Assembly (NCBI RefSeq): GCF_021130785.1
Contig: NC_060215.1
Location: forward strand, 120,546,501-120,610,500
Length of the DNA: 64,000 nucleotides
Source: Homalodisca vitripennis
Taxonomy: Eukaryota > Arthropoda > Insecta > Hemiptera > Cicadellidae
Reading direction: 5' to 3'
In this document: positions 11,644 through 23,881 of the stretch, piece by piece
Position numbering within the stretch: the first letter of the stretch is position 1
Layout of the letters: the number at the start of each line of letters is the position of its first letter
Program-made: the position numbers and the translations under genes
Notes under the pieces: model-generated
The model's database searches: none
The model's input: only the letters and a program-made list of their open reading frames with translations
Told to the model about the DNA's origin: nothing

Positions 11644-12153
11644 GCCCACAGCCGTTGCTATCACATAATATATCTTTTTGAGTATATATAAAGTAAAGTG
11701 TTTAACAATTATACCCGGTATATCTTCAGCTCTCTTTAAGCACAGAATCAGTGTTTGATTCACCTCCCCAGTCCGTGTGCACACAGATAATAGTATAACA
11801 TTCTGATGGCCATGCCCACAGACGTTGCTATCACATAATATATCTTTCTGAGAATATATAAAGTAAAGAGTTTTAACAATTATACCCGGTATAACTTCAG
11901 CTCTCTTTAAGCACAGAATCAGTGTTTGATTCACCTCCCCAGTCCGTGTGCATACAGATAATAGTATAACATTCTGATGGCCATGCCCACAGACGTTGCT
12001 ATCACATAATATATCTTTCTGAGAATATATAAAGTAAAGAGTTTTAACAATTATACCCGGTATATCTTCAGCTCCCTTTAAGCACAGAATCAGTGCTTCA
12101 CCTCCCCAGTCCGTGTGCAAACAGATAACAGTATAACATTATGTTGGCCAAGT
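11644..12153. repeat. 171-bp satellite, three tandem copies
   Basis: The anchor cccggtat falls at about 11714, 11885 and 12056, giving an exact 171-bp period. Each unit runs from cacag[ac]cgttgctatcac through cagtccgtgtgca to the next. 171 is a multiple of three, so a minus frame of 185 codons (11563-12120) stays open over the array. That frame repeats its 57-residue unit and is a by-product. The last copy has lost a few bases in the agtgtttgattcacc segment. Confidence 0.93.
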
Positions 12154-14839
12154 AAGCAAATAAAATAATATTCTTGTGTCAATGTCGGTTTCGTGTCGGA
12201 GTGCTGTAATACAACTACTCTGAAGTGGGAGTTTTGGAAGATTTCAAGCGATTAGGTTTAACTGTATCGGCTATTTTCATTCCATATCGCCTATTACGTA
12301 AATATTATTTCTTCTTCTTTTAAGGGGTGACTTACAGCCAATCCAAAAGGGTTCAAGGCCTGTTGCGTACCCCGGAAGTAGGAATAAAGTCCTAATAGTA
12401 TTACAAGTCACTAGAAACATCAGACCAGGTCTTCATGAAGAAACTTATTCTTGGTCCAAACACTATAAATTGTAAATCGGGTTTTACCTAGCATGTAGCA
12501 GCCGGAATGTAGAGCTGCGCAGTTATGTCGTGCTAATGTATAGCATACAGAATGTATTATCTCCATACTTAACCAATATAAGCAGATGATTCCTCGGATA
12601 TCCAGTCCTTGTGTTTTAGGCCCAATATCCAAACAGAGAAACATTTATCAGATCATGTTGAAAATAACAGGGAAAATTGAATAAAAGGCGCTTAGATATA
12701 ATAGCTGAAGATACCGTTAATGTTGTTATTTGTATCCTTGTCGTTAACTATTCCCTTACTTTTCTTATTGTGTAGGCTATTTTTAAATAACTGTCAAGTT
12801 GATCATAGAGTATAGGTTGTAGAATAAAAATATGATACAACAGATTTTTATTTTAGCCTTTCCACTGGATAGTCACTGTCAATATAGGTTTATACGTACA
12901 AGGCTTAGTTACCAATCCAAAAACTAATATTTCACTTACGCATTTCGATGTAAAACCACCATTGTCAGTACAACAAGTATTGAGTTATTTCAGCACTGTG
13001 CGTAGTCACAATTTAAATAAAATAGAAGACTGAACACAAAAGAGTTTGCTCATACGAACACACGGATATTTTAAATCAATTGGTTGCTGTACCGGTACGG
13101 TTCGGGAGTTTATAGGTACGAGACTAAAACTACAGGGTACTATTTTATCGTGACCCATATAATCACTGTCGTTATCAGCTGAGCAAGGGTCAATTTATCA
13201 AGATTTATATTTTTTCTGTTGTATTATTGTGTTAAATATGGTGTACGTCTTGAGTGAAGTGTAGCTTTTCATTCAACACGTAGTATTTTGTTTCATCAAT
13301 TTTCGAATTCTAGAGTATCTAAAATTTTCTTTCCATCATATTTAATTTCCTACCGTCCTTTACCGTCCTTTAGCAGTGTTCTAAAGTGTGACTGTATTCC
13401 AAAATGTTTAAAGTATGTTATTATGGTGATATTTTTCATTATGGGCTCTGAGGTTTTTATAAGTTTCTCCTCCGTATTTTTAAGATAACCATTGACAAAT
13501 ATAACATGGTTTTACTGTTTTATGTTTTTATTTATTTAACAGGACAACTAACAAGTGACGTTATGGTGGTAGATGGAAGAATGTAACTTTTGAAAGGTAA
13601 TGGGATATAATAAATTCAAAACTGTTGTTCACTTCCTTCACTATATATTCAAGAAAATTATTCTATTTGAACCTTTTGCTTTTAGTGTGAGGTGTAAGTA
13701 CAGGTGCGATGTCATTTAAGTAATTGAGGATTATAGTTTTGAAAATTTTGATTAGTCGTCTACCAGAATAATTAAAAATTTAGTGTCATATTTTAATGAG
13801 CAAAAAAGGCAATTGATTTTAATTGTAGTTAATACAAACATTACTGGGCAGTATGGAAACCTAATACGTATAAACACTAACATTGCTGACATGAATCCTA
13901 AAAGAACGGTTTTCGTAGTAGTCGACTACTAAAGAAATTTGTAATACTCTTGGAATAAAGAGTGTAGATACATCAGTTTGGAAGTTAACCAAACACTATC
14001 CAGCAGAGTTCCAGCAATGGGAGTTGCTGACGAAATAAATTGTAGCGGAAAATTACAATGGCTAGCGTATTGGCGTTTTGGCGCATTTTAACCAAAACAT
14101 CAAATTTGAAAATACATAATTATAAAACTAGCAGTCCTGTTAAGACCAAGATTTTATGCAAGATAGGTCTGAACAGAATACCAAATAATGTTTATCACAG
14201 CTGATGGATTTAGCCTTCTGATTAATACCTAGAACTGCAGTAAGAATGTTCTCATAATTACATCGAACCTGAGTCATGTCGTTCTTTACACACGATGTTA
14301 TGATTGTTAGGCACGTTTCCATATTTAAAAATTCTTATCTGTATTCAAAAAAACCTAATCTCTCACTGCCTTATTAATGATTTCCTTCGCTCACGAACAG
14401 AAATATGTGAGTGTATTAGTCCACTTGGAGTGAACAGAAGATAAATAACTTTAAAATCACTACAATCTAAACAGAGTTTATGTTACGTGTAAAAGTTCTA
14501 TTCACTCAATTAAAATATCATGAATCTGAAGGCAATAAAAAGCCGAACACCCGATCTCAAAACATTCTCCCCAGCCAAAGGAACAGCTCAGTACTGTCCC
14601 GGAATTTCCAAGACGATAATATTACTGCTTAACAGAATTAGGTGCAGTAAAATCATTTAAACATGAGTTCTGATCGTATAAACTGATGTTTAGTTTATAA
14701 CTCCATTCTCTATCCATCCAAAAAATACAATTTTAAATTTGTAACCTAAAATTGTTAGTATTATTAATTACTTATTAGTACTTATTGATTCAAAAATAAA
14801 AAAAATCACTAAATCTTTATTACAAATCGTGGTATAAGC
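12154..14839. other. AT-rich DNA with no recognised gene
   Basis: Short frames at 12420-12644 (-), 13288-13488 (+) and 14140-14322 (-) match nothing known and have no splice-site support. 12318-12375 is GC-richer and could be a SINE fragment, but I cannot identify box A or box B. Confidence 0.4.
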
Positions 14840-15815
14840 ATACTTCACGACTTGTCCATACAGTAGTGATGACCCCATGTTATTAACATATATGAGAAAC
14901 TGAGTTGGACTGAGAAGTGTTCCCTGAGAACCCTGTAGATCAACTGAATTGAATTTGAAAACTGATTTGAAATTTGGAAAACTTGAGTTCTGTCGCTTTG
15001 AAATGATCTAAGCCCTACACGTTTGGTACGCCTCGGATGCCATGTGCTTCAAGTTTCTCGAGAAAATTTACGTGGTCAACACAGTCAAATGCCTTTGATA
15101 AATCGAGAAAGACACCTAGGGTGGTATTTAGATTTTATAATTCATTAACAACCAGGTCGATCAGACTCACAGCATATTTAGTCGATTTACCTTAACTGTT
15201 TATCTGATAGTTTCCTATGTTTATCCAAATACTGCAGCATATTTTCCAAAAATATTTTTTCAAACTTTTGTTCAAAACTAGAAAAATTGAGACATACCTG
15301 TAGTTTTTTGTGGAACTGGGATCGTCCTTTTCTACAATTGCACTTATTTTCGCCGTTTTAAGGAGTGAGGGAAAAACTTCTTATCGAAAAGATAAATTAA
15401 TAAGTTGAATTAAAAATCTCAAAATATGCTTAAAGCATTTTTTATGAGGCAAACTGACACCAAGTTAAAATCATTTTAGCTTTTGGCTGGGACCTGCTGT
15501 ATAATGCGATCGACCTTTTCTTCAATGACAGGGGCCAATGCCATTGAGTATACTGGACTCTGTCTTCACGTAGGAGTTACCTGAGTCTGTAATCGTCGAG
15601 GATTTAGCTCACAAGCCACAGACGCGAAAAATCTGGTAAACACATTTGCCCCCTCATTTGCATTATCCACAAGATTGTCCCCGGTTATGATTTAAATACA
15701 ATTACAATGGTTTTATTTATTTTTGATGATGGCCTAAACAGTTTTAGAAAAATCTTTTAAAGAAATTATTGATTTTGAGACATAATATGTTTTCACTGGT
15801 TTGATAACTCCCGAG
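14840..15815 (-). pseudogene. Non-LTR reverse transcriptase relic, same group as the 6.5-kb element
   Basis: Minus-strand blocks in order: the linker VIKPVKTYYVSKS, GDNLVDNANEGANVFTRF and FFASVA (15800-15620), clearly related to the linker at 8170-7960; then [20 protein letters not shown] (motif A region, 15100-15030); then GPT/SPTQFLIYVNNMGSS and VVKYA (motif B into the start of YADD, 14920-14840). It ends within the catalytic motif, so the 3' third is missing. Stops and frameshifts are present throughout. Confidence 0.82.
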
Positions 15816-16512
15816 GATGTATGTCCAGGCTAATTCGACCTACAGCCAGTACCTAGTTCAGTTGATGGTTTGCCTGGCTCTAGATATTGCTCAGCCCTCA
15901 TCAGAATTTCGACCAACAGTTTGGCCAGTATCTTCTTACCAGTTGCATACCATGACTGGTGAACCATCGTTTTCCGATGGCATTGAAATCTATAAGTTGA
16001 ACTCCCTCGTATATGATGCACAGCTCTGAATGAACTTGCGCTCTGAATGAACGAGTTTGCGAGGCCAGTATGCTAGTTGATAGGATTGTCTGGCGACAGG
16101 TCCTGGCGATAGACACGGTCGAGACAACACGGACGAGATATAGCGAGCGTTGATGCGCTGTTCCAAGAGCTCGAGTATGCTGCTGCTATCAACATCATCA
16201 ATGTCGTTCGCACCACAATCAAGACGCCGCAGCTGTCTGGAGGATGGGTTGCTAAAATTGATTTGTGATAGCTTCTTGGCTTACAGATACCACTTACCTC
16301 GTCTCTGCCGCTATTCAACGTTGAACCAAGCCACCAAGGTGTCGAACGCGGCACTCCCGTGACATCTCTCGTGATGTCAATCTTCTTGGATTTAAGTTGG
16401 CGTGTATTACTCGGTTTCTGGTACAAGGAAGTTGCTGAGGATTTCTTTCATATCGCTTTGCGGTAGGACACTGATATTTGTATGATATTTTGTTGCGGGC
16501 ATTTTTTTTCAT
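15816..16512 (-). pseudogene. Retrotransposon ORF1 fragment with SGNH-type domain
   Basis: On the minus strand, about 16260-16140 reads SRQLRRLDCGANDIDDVDSS in one frame; the GAND block corresponds to the GTND motif at 9.84 kb. Further on, about 15985-15870 reads LIDFNAIGKRWFTSHGM and, after a one-base shift, ATGKKILAKLLVEIL. The F-T-x-H-G-x-x then G-K-x-x-L-A pattern equals the block-V His region FCTRHG / MRGKRLL of the 6.5-kb copy. It directly abuts an RT linker at 15815, so the whole endonuclease is missing: either a deletion or two insertions side by side. Confidence 0.72.
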
Positions 16513-16740
16513 TTATTTAGATGCAGGCGTTGGATTGATTTTTATTCTTAATTAGATAGAATAGTGGCCTTTCTGTTTGTTTTTGTTTCAAACTGCCGCT
16601 CAGCCCTCCTTACTCATATCCCTATCACTCTCCCACTTTGCTTTTTCTTCACATGTCTGAAACTTATCAGTTCAGCTTCAAGAACCACAATAGTTTATTT
16701 TTAAGTTTGTAACGAGGTTCCGGTATTCAGCACAGCTCGG

Positions 16741-16985
16741 GTCTCAACAGGTGGTGGAAGGAGACAGAAGCAGGTCATATTGAGTGACACGGTCAGTAGG
16801 CTGCACCGGCAGTAGAGCAGTCAGCGTGGGTGGGAGCGAGATTCTCTGGTAGCAGAGAGGCAAGTCACACTGGACACCGCTTGTCACGGGGTGGTGTATT
16901 CATGACGAAGATCTCGTCCGTGTACTGGAGTAAGCAAGTAACTGAGTCAATCGTATGGTTCAGCTACTTCTCATACAAATTCTAA
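16741..16985 (+). other. GC-rich, coding-like segment with possible splice donor
   Basis: After a TAG at 16797-16799 a + frame is open for 62 codons, ending in FSYFSYKF. It contains an ATG at 16902-16904 (MTKISSVYW) and a good donor, GGA|GTAAGC, at 16930. TCAGT initiator-like sites occur upstream (16793-16797). It could be a first exon, an internal exon, or 5' sequence of the minus-strand retrotransposon next door. I cannot find a phase-matched downstream exon, so it is not called as a gene. Confidence 0.3.
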
Positions 16986-18040
16986 GAGATTCATTGTCCT
17001 GCTTTAGTCAGGTAATCTACATTATTAAAACATCCAATACTATTGGAGGGGTGGGTGACATCTGGTTTGAGTGAAGTATACGCCGCGGTTTTAATAAAAC
17101 TATTTGGCTACGTTTCTAGTCATAATAATAAGTTATGAGAAAATGAATTTGTTTATCTCAAGGGCAAGTCAAAATTAATGAAACTATCGCCGCCTTCACG
17201 CATTGAAAGAATCAAAGGGGTTCTGAAGAGTATTTCATAAGAATTTGAGTGACCAAGAATATTTCTAATGCTTTTGACTGATCTCTTACCTTCGTGGATA
17301 CGTTTGGGAAAATTGGTTAATGCACAAGTATTTGAGTTCCTATCTAGTGAAAAGTGAATTATTGTATGTTGAAATCGGGTTTTCAGTCAGGAATCGATTC
17401 TTGACCCTTTATTGCATGGTTTATCCAATCTGCATAGAAATCTCAACTCCTCACAGTGAGATACTTTTATACGTGACAATACTATTATTAGTTTTTTGTA
17501 AAACATTTTTGGCATCGGCACAAATTTTGTATATTTAAAAAACCTCAAATTTTAATATACAATATAATAAAACTGTTTAAAATGCAGTCGTAACTGGTGG
17601 TGCAACCGTTCTAGTGCAAGGGCGGTAGCGACCGGGGTGACAAGCGTGCGGAAGAGAAGGGGAGGAGGAAATGGAAATAAATAATAGTCAAAATGATAAT
17701 GGAATTCTTGCATTTTACACTTTCTCATACTGATTAAAATTATCTGTACTTATTTAACATCCAGAACCTTGATAGCTATGTAATCTATAATTTGTATTTC
17801 ATAATGACATAGTAATTTAATAATTTGGCTTTGGTTGGTGCGCTTGGGAGGTTACCAATGTTAAAGTGTAAGTTTGTTTATGACAAGGGAAGCCATGAGA
17901 TATAGTGGTATTTGTAATTACAGCCATGCTACCCGTTCAAATTGAATAAAATCACTCAAATTTCCTTTTGAATTTAAGTGGATATATGAATAGATAAAAA
18001 ATATGTAGTAGTTACAACCACTTATACTAGGGCATGAATT
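16986..18040. other. AT-rich DNA, nothing firm
   Basis: A GC-richer patch at 17590-17680 carries no readable frame. The 72-codon frame at 17320-17538 is hydrophobic and lacks support. Confidence 0.35.
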
Positions 18041-18144
18041 CATATTGTAGCGGTCCCAGTTTGCTCAGTCTAGGGGGTGGGAAGGGAGGTGTGGTTTTCA
18101 CAAGTTAACGGCGTAGTAGAGTTAACTGTTAACGGTACTATCCG

Positions 18145-18157
18145 AGGGCGCCACCTT
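18145..18157 (-). promoter_or_regulatory. CTCF-like insulator motif
   Basis: The minus strand reads AAGGTGGCGCCCT. The Drosophila CTCF core is AGGTGGCGCC, so the match is essentially exact. It sits in a locally GC-rich patch (18040-18240) in AT-rich DNA. Whether it is bound is unknown. Confidence 0.4.
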
Positions 18158-18800
18158 GTTTCCAGTAGTAGTTTGGTAGTAGGACGGAGTCAGAACAAGG
18201 AAAAGACCGTTACTGAATGATGTTGTAAAATTAATGACCTTGTAACTAACCAAAGTAAGAGTGGGTTAAGTACTATGAAAATCTAAGAAAAGTAAATGGA
18301 TGTAAGAAAGCTAAACTCATTCAATGTAAATCATTAAGTTTAGAAAAATTCTAAGAGCCTGTTTGTTTGGCTTAAATCTCTAATCACTTAATACTCATTC
18401 TGCCAGATATGACAAGTTAACACAGGCTGATAATGAAAACCCAAACGAGTTTGAAAGAGCCTTTTTTTATTGCAAAAAGAAACATTTATCTAATGAAATA
18501 TTTATTAAAATTTATGTAATTTTACATTTCATATAATGGAAAAAGGTTTGATTACCATTTCTGTATTTGGATCACAACAGTCTGAGGGTACAGGTAACCC
18601 TTAGATTTAACAACACAATATACCCTAAACACCAGTAAATATACACTAAACAACATTAACTTGGCCGGCCACTAGTACTTCTGGTATTTTTACCCATAGA
18701 TATCAATCAAACAATACTTACATAAACGAGACATATATTTACACAAAGCACATTAAACATCAATATTATCCAATAAAAAAATATATTTATAAGTAATTAT

Positions 18801-20238
18801 TCAACTACGCAATGCGCTGAAGTTCTTGCAGGTAACCGCAGTGATGTCGAGCACAGCAATGTCCTTTGTATAGTGAAAATATTTCATAAATTTCACCAAG
18901 TCCGAGGTAAAGTCAATTTCACTGGAGGCAAGTTAGTTAGCCTAGGCATATAAATTACTGGTACCAATTTAATCATTATTTTGAGGTAATCCGTCAATTG
19001 GTCGGTATAACAATAAAAGTTCTACTTATCAGTACGTAGATCACAACCATACGCCTCCGTAAGGCTCACGGTCAAGGAGGAAGGCGCAGTAGAGGTACGG
19101 CACGGGCACTGGGTGGCTAGTGGTACGCAGACCTATGTGGAGGCACACAAACCGCTCCCGAACAAATCCCTGAGCACAATTCAGACAATAGAATCTACAA
19201 AAATATTTGACACTAAAAGATGTATAATAGTTGCTTCAGAATAGCACGTATAAAATTTTATGTTAACAATAATAATAATGAAACCTAAATATTCCGTGAA
19301 ATAATCTTATCATTAAGTATTTTGAGAGATATATAATCGGTTTTTGTAATGTAAATTTAACCAACAATTAACTATTAATCAATTACTCAATCTACATAAT
19401 AAATATAATGAGATATAGTTAATTAAATTCCAACAATAAATTATTAACTAAAATAAGCTTTAAAAAAAATTCACTTGAAAAAACATATTTTCATATTTTT
19501 TTTCCTATTCTACAAATGTCTTTTCTTACTTACATTTTGACAAAGCACGTAGCATAAGTTACCAAAATTTATTATCCTGAATTTACAAACAACAACAAAA
19601 AACAAAACAGACTAAAGGATAATTTTTAACTTATAGGCCACACAACACTATTTATTACCTAAAGTACATTTTGTTGTAATATCAAATGCATTATTTAAAA
19701 TAAAAGTTCTAACCATTGTAACAACATATGTTTGGATCTAAGAAAATATGAACCATTAAAACACTATGATAATATTTACAATCTGAAAGGATTTATATTT
19801 ATGAGTACAACTTACAAATTGATAAAGGCTCAAGTAATTTCTGCTTCTTAATTTCAATAATATATTTACTCTGGTTGGTTGAGAAAAGAAAAATTAATTC
19901 CACGTATCTGGATTCAAAAGTATTTATAATTTCTTGGTAGCACACATTATTTGACTTAAAAGAATATTAAAATACCTCACCTTGGCAACAATCCAGTAAT
20001 GGGCCAGGAAGGGAGCAATGTAGGTAAAGGCATTATAGATAACCTCGTGGAGACTCAATTTCCAACTGAACAATCTTCAAACTATCGCCATGAGAGAGAG
20101 AGAGGTTAAGCCTCGTGAAGCCTGTCAGTAAGCAACAAAGTCCAACAGGAAGTAGGAGTCAATTGTTGTTTGGCCAGCTGGAGCTGCAGCTTGTTTAATA
20201 GCCAGCTGATAAGGAGTTTCCAGGTTGATCAGGCCTGT
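18801..20238 (-). CDS. Probable split host gene (3' part), membrane-type protein of unknown family
   Basis: Coding-like exons stand out by C-ending codons and proper splice sites. E1: acceptor ctttggcag, 20238-20147, reads TGLINLETPYQLAIKQAAAP and TTIDSYF. A weak donor (CCT|GTTGGA) would give an 81-bp intron with a CT tract; without splicing the frame stops at 20125 after LLDFVAY. E2: 20065-19981, WKLSLHEVIYNAFTYIAPFL then AHYWIVAK, ending at a strong donor AAG|GTGAGG. E3: acceptor gtgctcag, 19169-19053, GFVRERFVCLHIGLRTTS, then YLYCAFLLDREPYGG. It either stops at 19041 (GVWL) or splices (GGC|GTATGG) to E4, 18863-18801, DIAVLDITAVTCKNFSALRS and stop. Phases agree at each junction. E2 looks like a membrane helix. 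Possible polyadenylation signals (AATAAA on the minus strand) lie near 18500 and 18470. The 5' exons were not found. I do not recognise the product. Confidence 0.42.
19041..19169 (-). CDS. Exon E3 of the minus-strand gene, terminal or internal
   Basis: A pyrimidine-containing acceptor ends in gaattgtgctcag. 39 codons follow to a possible donor GTATGG at 19052, or 43 codons to TGA at 19043-19041. Phase 0 agrees with the end of E2. The + strand is open too, without good splice sites. Confidence 0.42.
   Translation of the reverse strand, partial: GFVRERFVCLHIGLRTTSHPVPVPYLYCAFLLDREPYGGVWL
19981..20065 (-). CDS. Best-supported exon of the minus-strand gene (E2)
   Basis: Acceptor ttgttcag, phase-2 start, 28 codons, donor AAG|GTGAGG, which is near the consensus. 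The peptide is mostly hydrophobic (VIYNAFTYIAPFLAHYWIVA) and likely spans a membrane. A frame on the + strand is also open here (because of codon-strand symmetry) but has no splice sites. Confidence 0.5.
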
Positions 20239-21407
20239 CTGCCAAAGTTAATAAAATCTAACTCTTACTCTCTGTTACCAAATTTAAGGTTCACAAAAAA
20301 AATGTTACAATATCCAATAGTTATAGATGAGGAATTTTTCCTTACATGACTTAACCTCCTTTCCCTAAATTTGAATTATCCTGCATAAACTAGTCCAAGT
20401 CTGTATTCTATTCTATCTTCAAGTCTAAAGCAATCTATCCATCTTCATCGGTTTTTCTGTATGGGACACAGGTATCATTTTATATTTCTCCGATTCGTTC
20501 TTAAGCATTATCGTTGGTCAAAATTACAAGCATTACTCAATCCTACCTGTCCCTGATCTGATATTTGCTATAGTAAAATCTTCACCACGTAACTAAGAAA
20601 CTTAAGATTAATGCAGGAAAAATAAACGAAATATTAATTAATCTATACCACAATTAAACATTCAATGAATCTTCATATTAATTGGTAAAACTTACTTTAT
20701 AATGGTAATTTTGAAAAGGAAGGTGAAAGAAAATTTGTATTAGCAAAGTGTTAACATAAAACTAGTTAAACAATCTATGAAGTCAGTCAAATAAATGGAA
20801 GAGTGATACAGCATTAAAGAAATGCGGAATTTATTTTACTAATCATTATTACTTCAGATTTTAATATTTTAAACCAACTTCAACCAATCAAATTATCACT
20901 GAATTTGAATAAGTTTTTATATTTCAATTTTAAAAAGAAAAGCAATGTGTTCATTAAATAGTAGATATCTCTTATTTGTTCCTAATGGACATTTTGTCGA
21001 ACTTTGAAAATATTAAGATAAGAGTATTAATATATAATTTTCAATAAGCGAATGTTATTAGTAGTTCCAGATCTTTGTTACTGCAAGAAAAACCATACAA
21101 TTGTTTTGAAACCTTTTGCTAGATGGTAGATATGGTTGTTAATATTTTAAAGAAAATTGATGACATAGACATATAAAGAACATCGTTAAAAATACTCAGC
21201 GTTTGGAGACCTTTAAATTAATTTTAACAGGACCCAGTTATAGATTAAAAATGTTTCTAAAACTTTTTTTACATTCCTAAAAGTGTCATTCTTTGGATGA
21301 CATGAAATTAATTTCGTGTAAAAAATGTGGGGTTGGAGTTGATAAGAAGATTATATTTCAATTCGTTTGGACGATACAACAAGTGGCCTAGGTGGTCTGA
21401 TAGGTAC

Positions 21408-21411
<4 letters not shown>

Positions 21412-21459
<48 letters not shown>
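21412..21459. repeat. (TA)n microsatellite
   Basis: About 24 TA units. Confidence 0.95.
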
Positions 21460-21461
<2 letters not shown>

Positions 21462-22787
21462 ACTCCACTTGAATGATTTACTATCAGAATGCTGTCAACT
21501 AGCCGCTCACTGATACGAATTTTAGGAACTGACAAAGTTTGTGCGTTACAAAATTTATAAGCGTGGAAGAATCCCCAATCGTGTTTGATTATTTGTTTAA
21601 TATTTAGGAATTGATTATCAAGTGTTAAAGTGTGTCTGGCCACATCGGTAGAGTATGCAATACAGTGAACATTTGAGAATATGTGAAGTCAAGATAGTTT
21701 ATAAATAATTACACAAGTACAGTATAAGAACCGATAGCTCTTAATATAGAGTGTCAGTGAGAAAACGTCGCCTGTCACAAAAAGCGATTTTTACCATCCG
21801 TTTCTGGCATAAACACGTGGTGTTAAGAGTTGTTTTACTATGTCTATCCAAGCAATGTTCCTAAATGAAATCATACACCGAATGTAAGCGCAATGTTTAT
21901 TTATATCGTTTGCATTGAGAACATCACTCAGCTGTCTAAACGCAGAAATTAGGAGACATAGTTACTTAGTTAGATGTTCTATATAACCTGTCTTAAGTCA
22001 ATATTTGTTTTATAATCTATGCCTTTGCAAGTCCATTATTAATTATGGGTTACTCCACAACTGTGAGTAGTCAAATTTTGAAAATTTAAGTCGTAATAGA
22101 GGAAAGAATTAAGTTTTGATATATTGAGCGTTAATTCCATTTGATTTTGCGTTCATTCAATATCCAATATCAAAGTAAATTTTAGCTTTCCTTCCTACTT
22201 CTAACGAGTTATTAATACGTAAATATATTACCATGTCATCTTGAAATACTAAACTCTGTCCGTTTAAACTTATTTTCGAAATGTTTTATATATATTAAAA
22301 AATAAAGTCAGTCACCATAACTGACTTCCCTCCCAAATCGGTCGTATAGACCCCACGGTTGTAAAAAAGGAATTACATCGTTAGCAGATTCTTTAATTAC
22401 ATCACATAAAACATAAATAACTGCGGGAATATATTTTCTAATTTAAAGGAAGGATACTTGCTAGTTACCTAACTTACAACCGACTGGGGTAATTGAGAAA
22501 TTATCTTTTACTATCTATTTTATCACGATAATCACTTTTCGCTCTTTTTATAAAACTAATCAGCCGTTGTCTGAGATTTCTATAGTAGTTTTTAATTGTA
22601 CACTGAATGACTGTTTGTTCACAGATTTACTCAGTTTATCTCCCGACCTAATCGGTTTGATTAGTGCCGACGATATCATAGTTTTCAATTTCTTAAATCT
22701 CATGGTTCTAATTTAAGAAATTTATATTTCAGCTAAATATATTCTGTTTTAAACCATATTTATAAATTCCTCAGAATATGAGCTCAG

Positions 22788-22908
22788 TCGAAACGAGCCA
22801 GGCTGTCAGTGAAAAGAGTGTAGTCGATGTAGTACGAGGTCTCAGAGTCAGAAGTAGGTGGATGATAAGCGTTAGGGTTTACAGTCAGGTGTAAAATGAT
22901 GATAAGGA
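22788..22908. other. Coding-like segment, strand ambiguous
   Basis: On the minus strand, after AAG at 22909, an open frame reads VITTVLIIILHLTVNPNAYH, then TSYYIDYTLFTDSLARFD and TGA; it resembles a signal-peptide-like start without an ATG. On the + strand the same codons give MSSVETSQAVSEKSVVDVV from an ATG at 22777, preceded by the acceptor-like attcctcag, with possible donors at GTAGGT and GTGTAA. Both readings use gene-like codons, so the segment is probably an exon of one strand. I cannot choose. Confidence 0.3.
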
Positions 22909-23881
22909 CTGTAGTGATCACCTTAGCTTTTCTTATACAATCTATGTTGATTTCTTTTCAAAATATGGCCCAATATGGAAAAATAGTCGTAAGTTACTGT
23001 GGTAGGTTTCTGTATATATTGTTTCCGTCCCGCTCCTTTTACACAATTTATATATCTATATTTATTACATAAATATTTATCTATCCTTATTCTTAATAAC
23101 TTTAAATATAGATAGTCAATAATGTATGAATTTAAAAATTCCTTCATCTCTAAAAGACGATCAGGCCATGACGTTTTGTAAATTGTTTCTGGTTAAACTA
23201 GAAAGTAATAAAAGATTAATAGATGTAATGTATTTTGTAAAATTGAATGCTTTTTTAAACGAATAGATCAACCAATAGAAATAAACAGAGAGCAATAATA
23301 TAAAGAATAATTATATTCACGTAGTAAAACCACATAAATTTTCCCTGCCTAAGAGTGTGACGCCTGTCTGTGTTCAATGGTTCAGGATAGACCAATTTGC
23401 AGTTTTATTTTTATTTTATAAATTAGCTTACGTTTATTATTAATAAGTATTACTTTAGAACATTCATAAGCTATAATTTCTAACCAACACAAATATTACG
23501 TATCTAAATACTTTCCATGGGAAAATAACATCTCCAAAATCTGCTGCCAATTGTAAAACTCAGTTATGCTGCTGCAATTATATTCCTGTAACAAAGATAT
23601 TTTACTTTTTGCATTAATGTTTGACTGTTGTCTAGTGTAGTCGACTAATGATTGTTAATATGTCTGTACCAGAACAAGAAAATATATAAATAAATAAATA
23701 CAAATGCCTTTTATTTCCAAGCGTTTCTCAGTACAAGACTGTTTTTCAGAATAACTTAGGTAAATTCTTATAAATATTTAAAATAGGTGCAACAAACAAT
23801 TTTAACAAGTACTCACTAAACTTAACAGTAACTAAATAATGAACTAACATAAACTACATGACTATTTTTATAAAAAATCCT

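Larger units (their letters stand above)
20240..23881. other. AT-rich DNA, one microsatellite and one ambiguous coding-like segment
   Basis: No transposon domains are readable. The frame at 21308-21643 (-) is interrupted by (TA)n and unidentified; the frame at 22923-23147 (-) is Lys/Arg/Tyr-rich and unidentified. Upstream exons of the minus-strand gene should lie here or beyond, but none is convincing. Confidence 0.35.

Noticed and set aside
11563..12120. 185-codon minus ORF as a gene
   Set aside because: It is the 171-bp satellite read in one frame; no start context, codon bias or domain.
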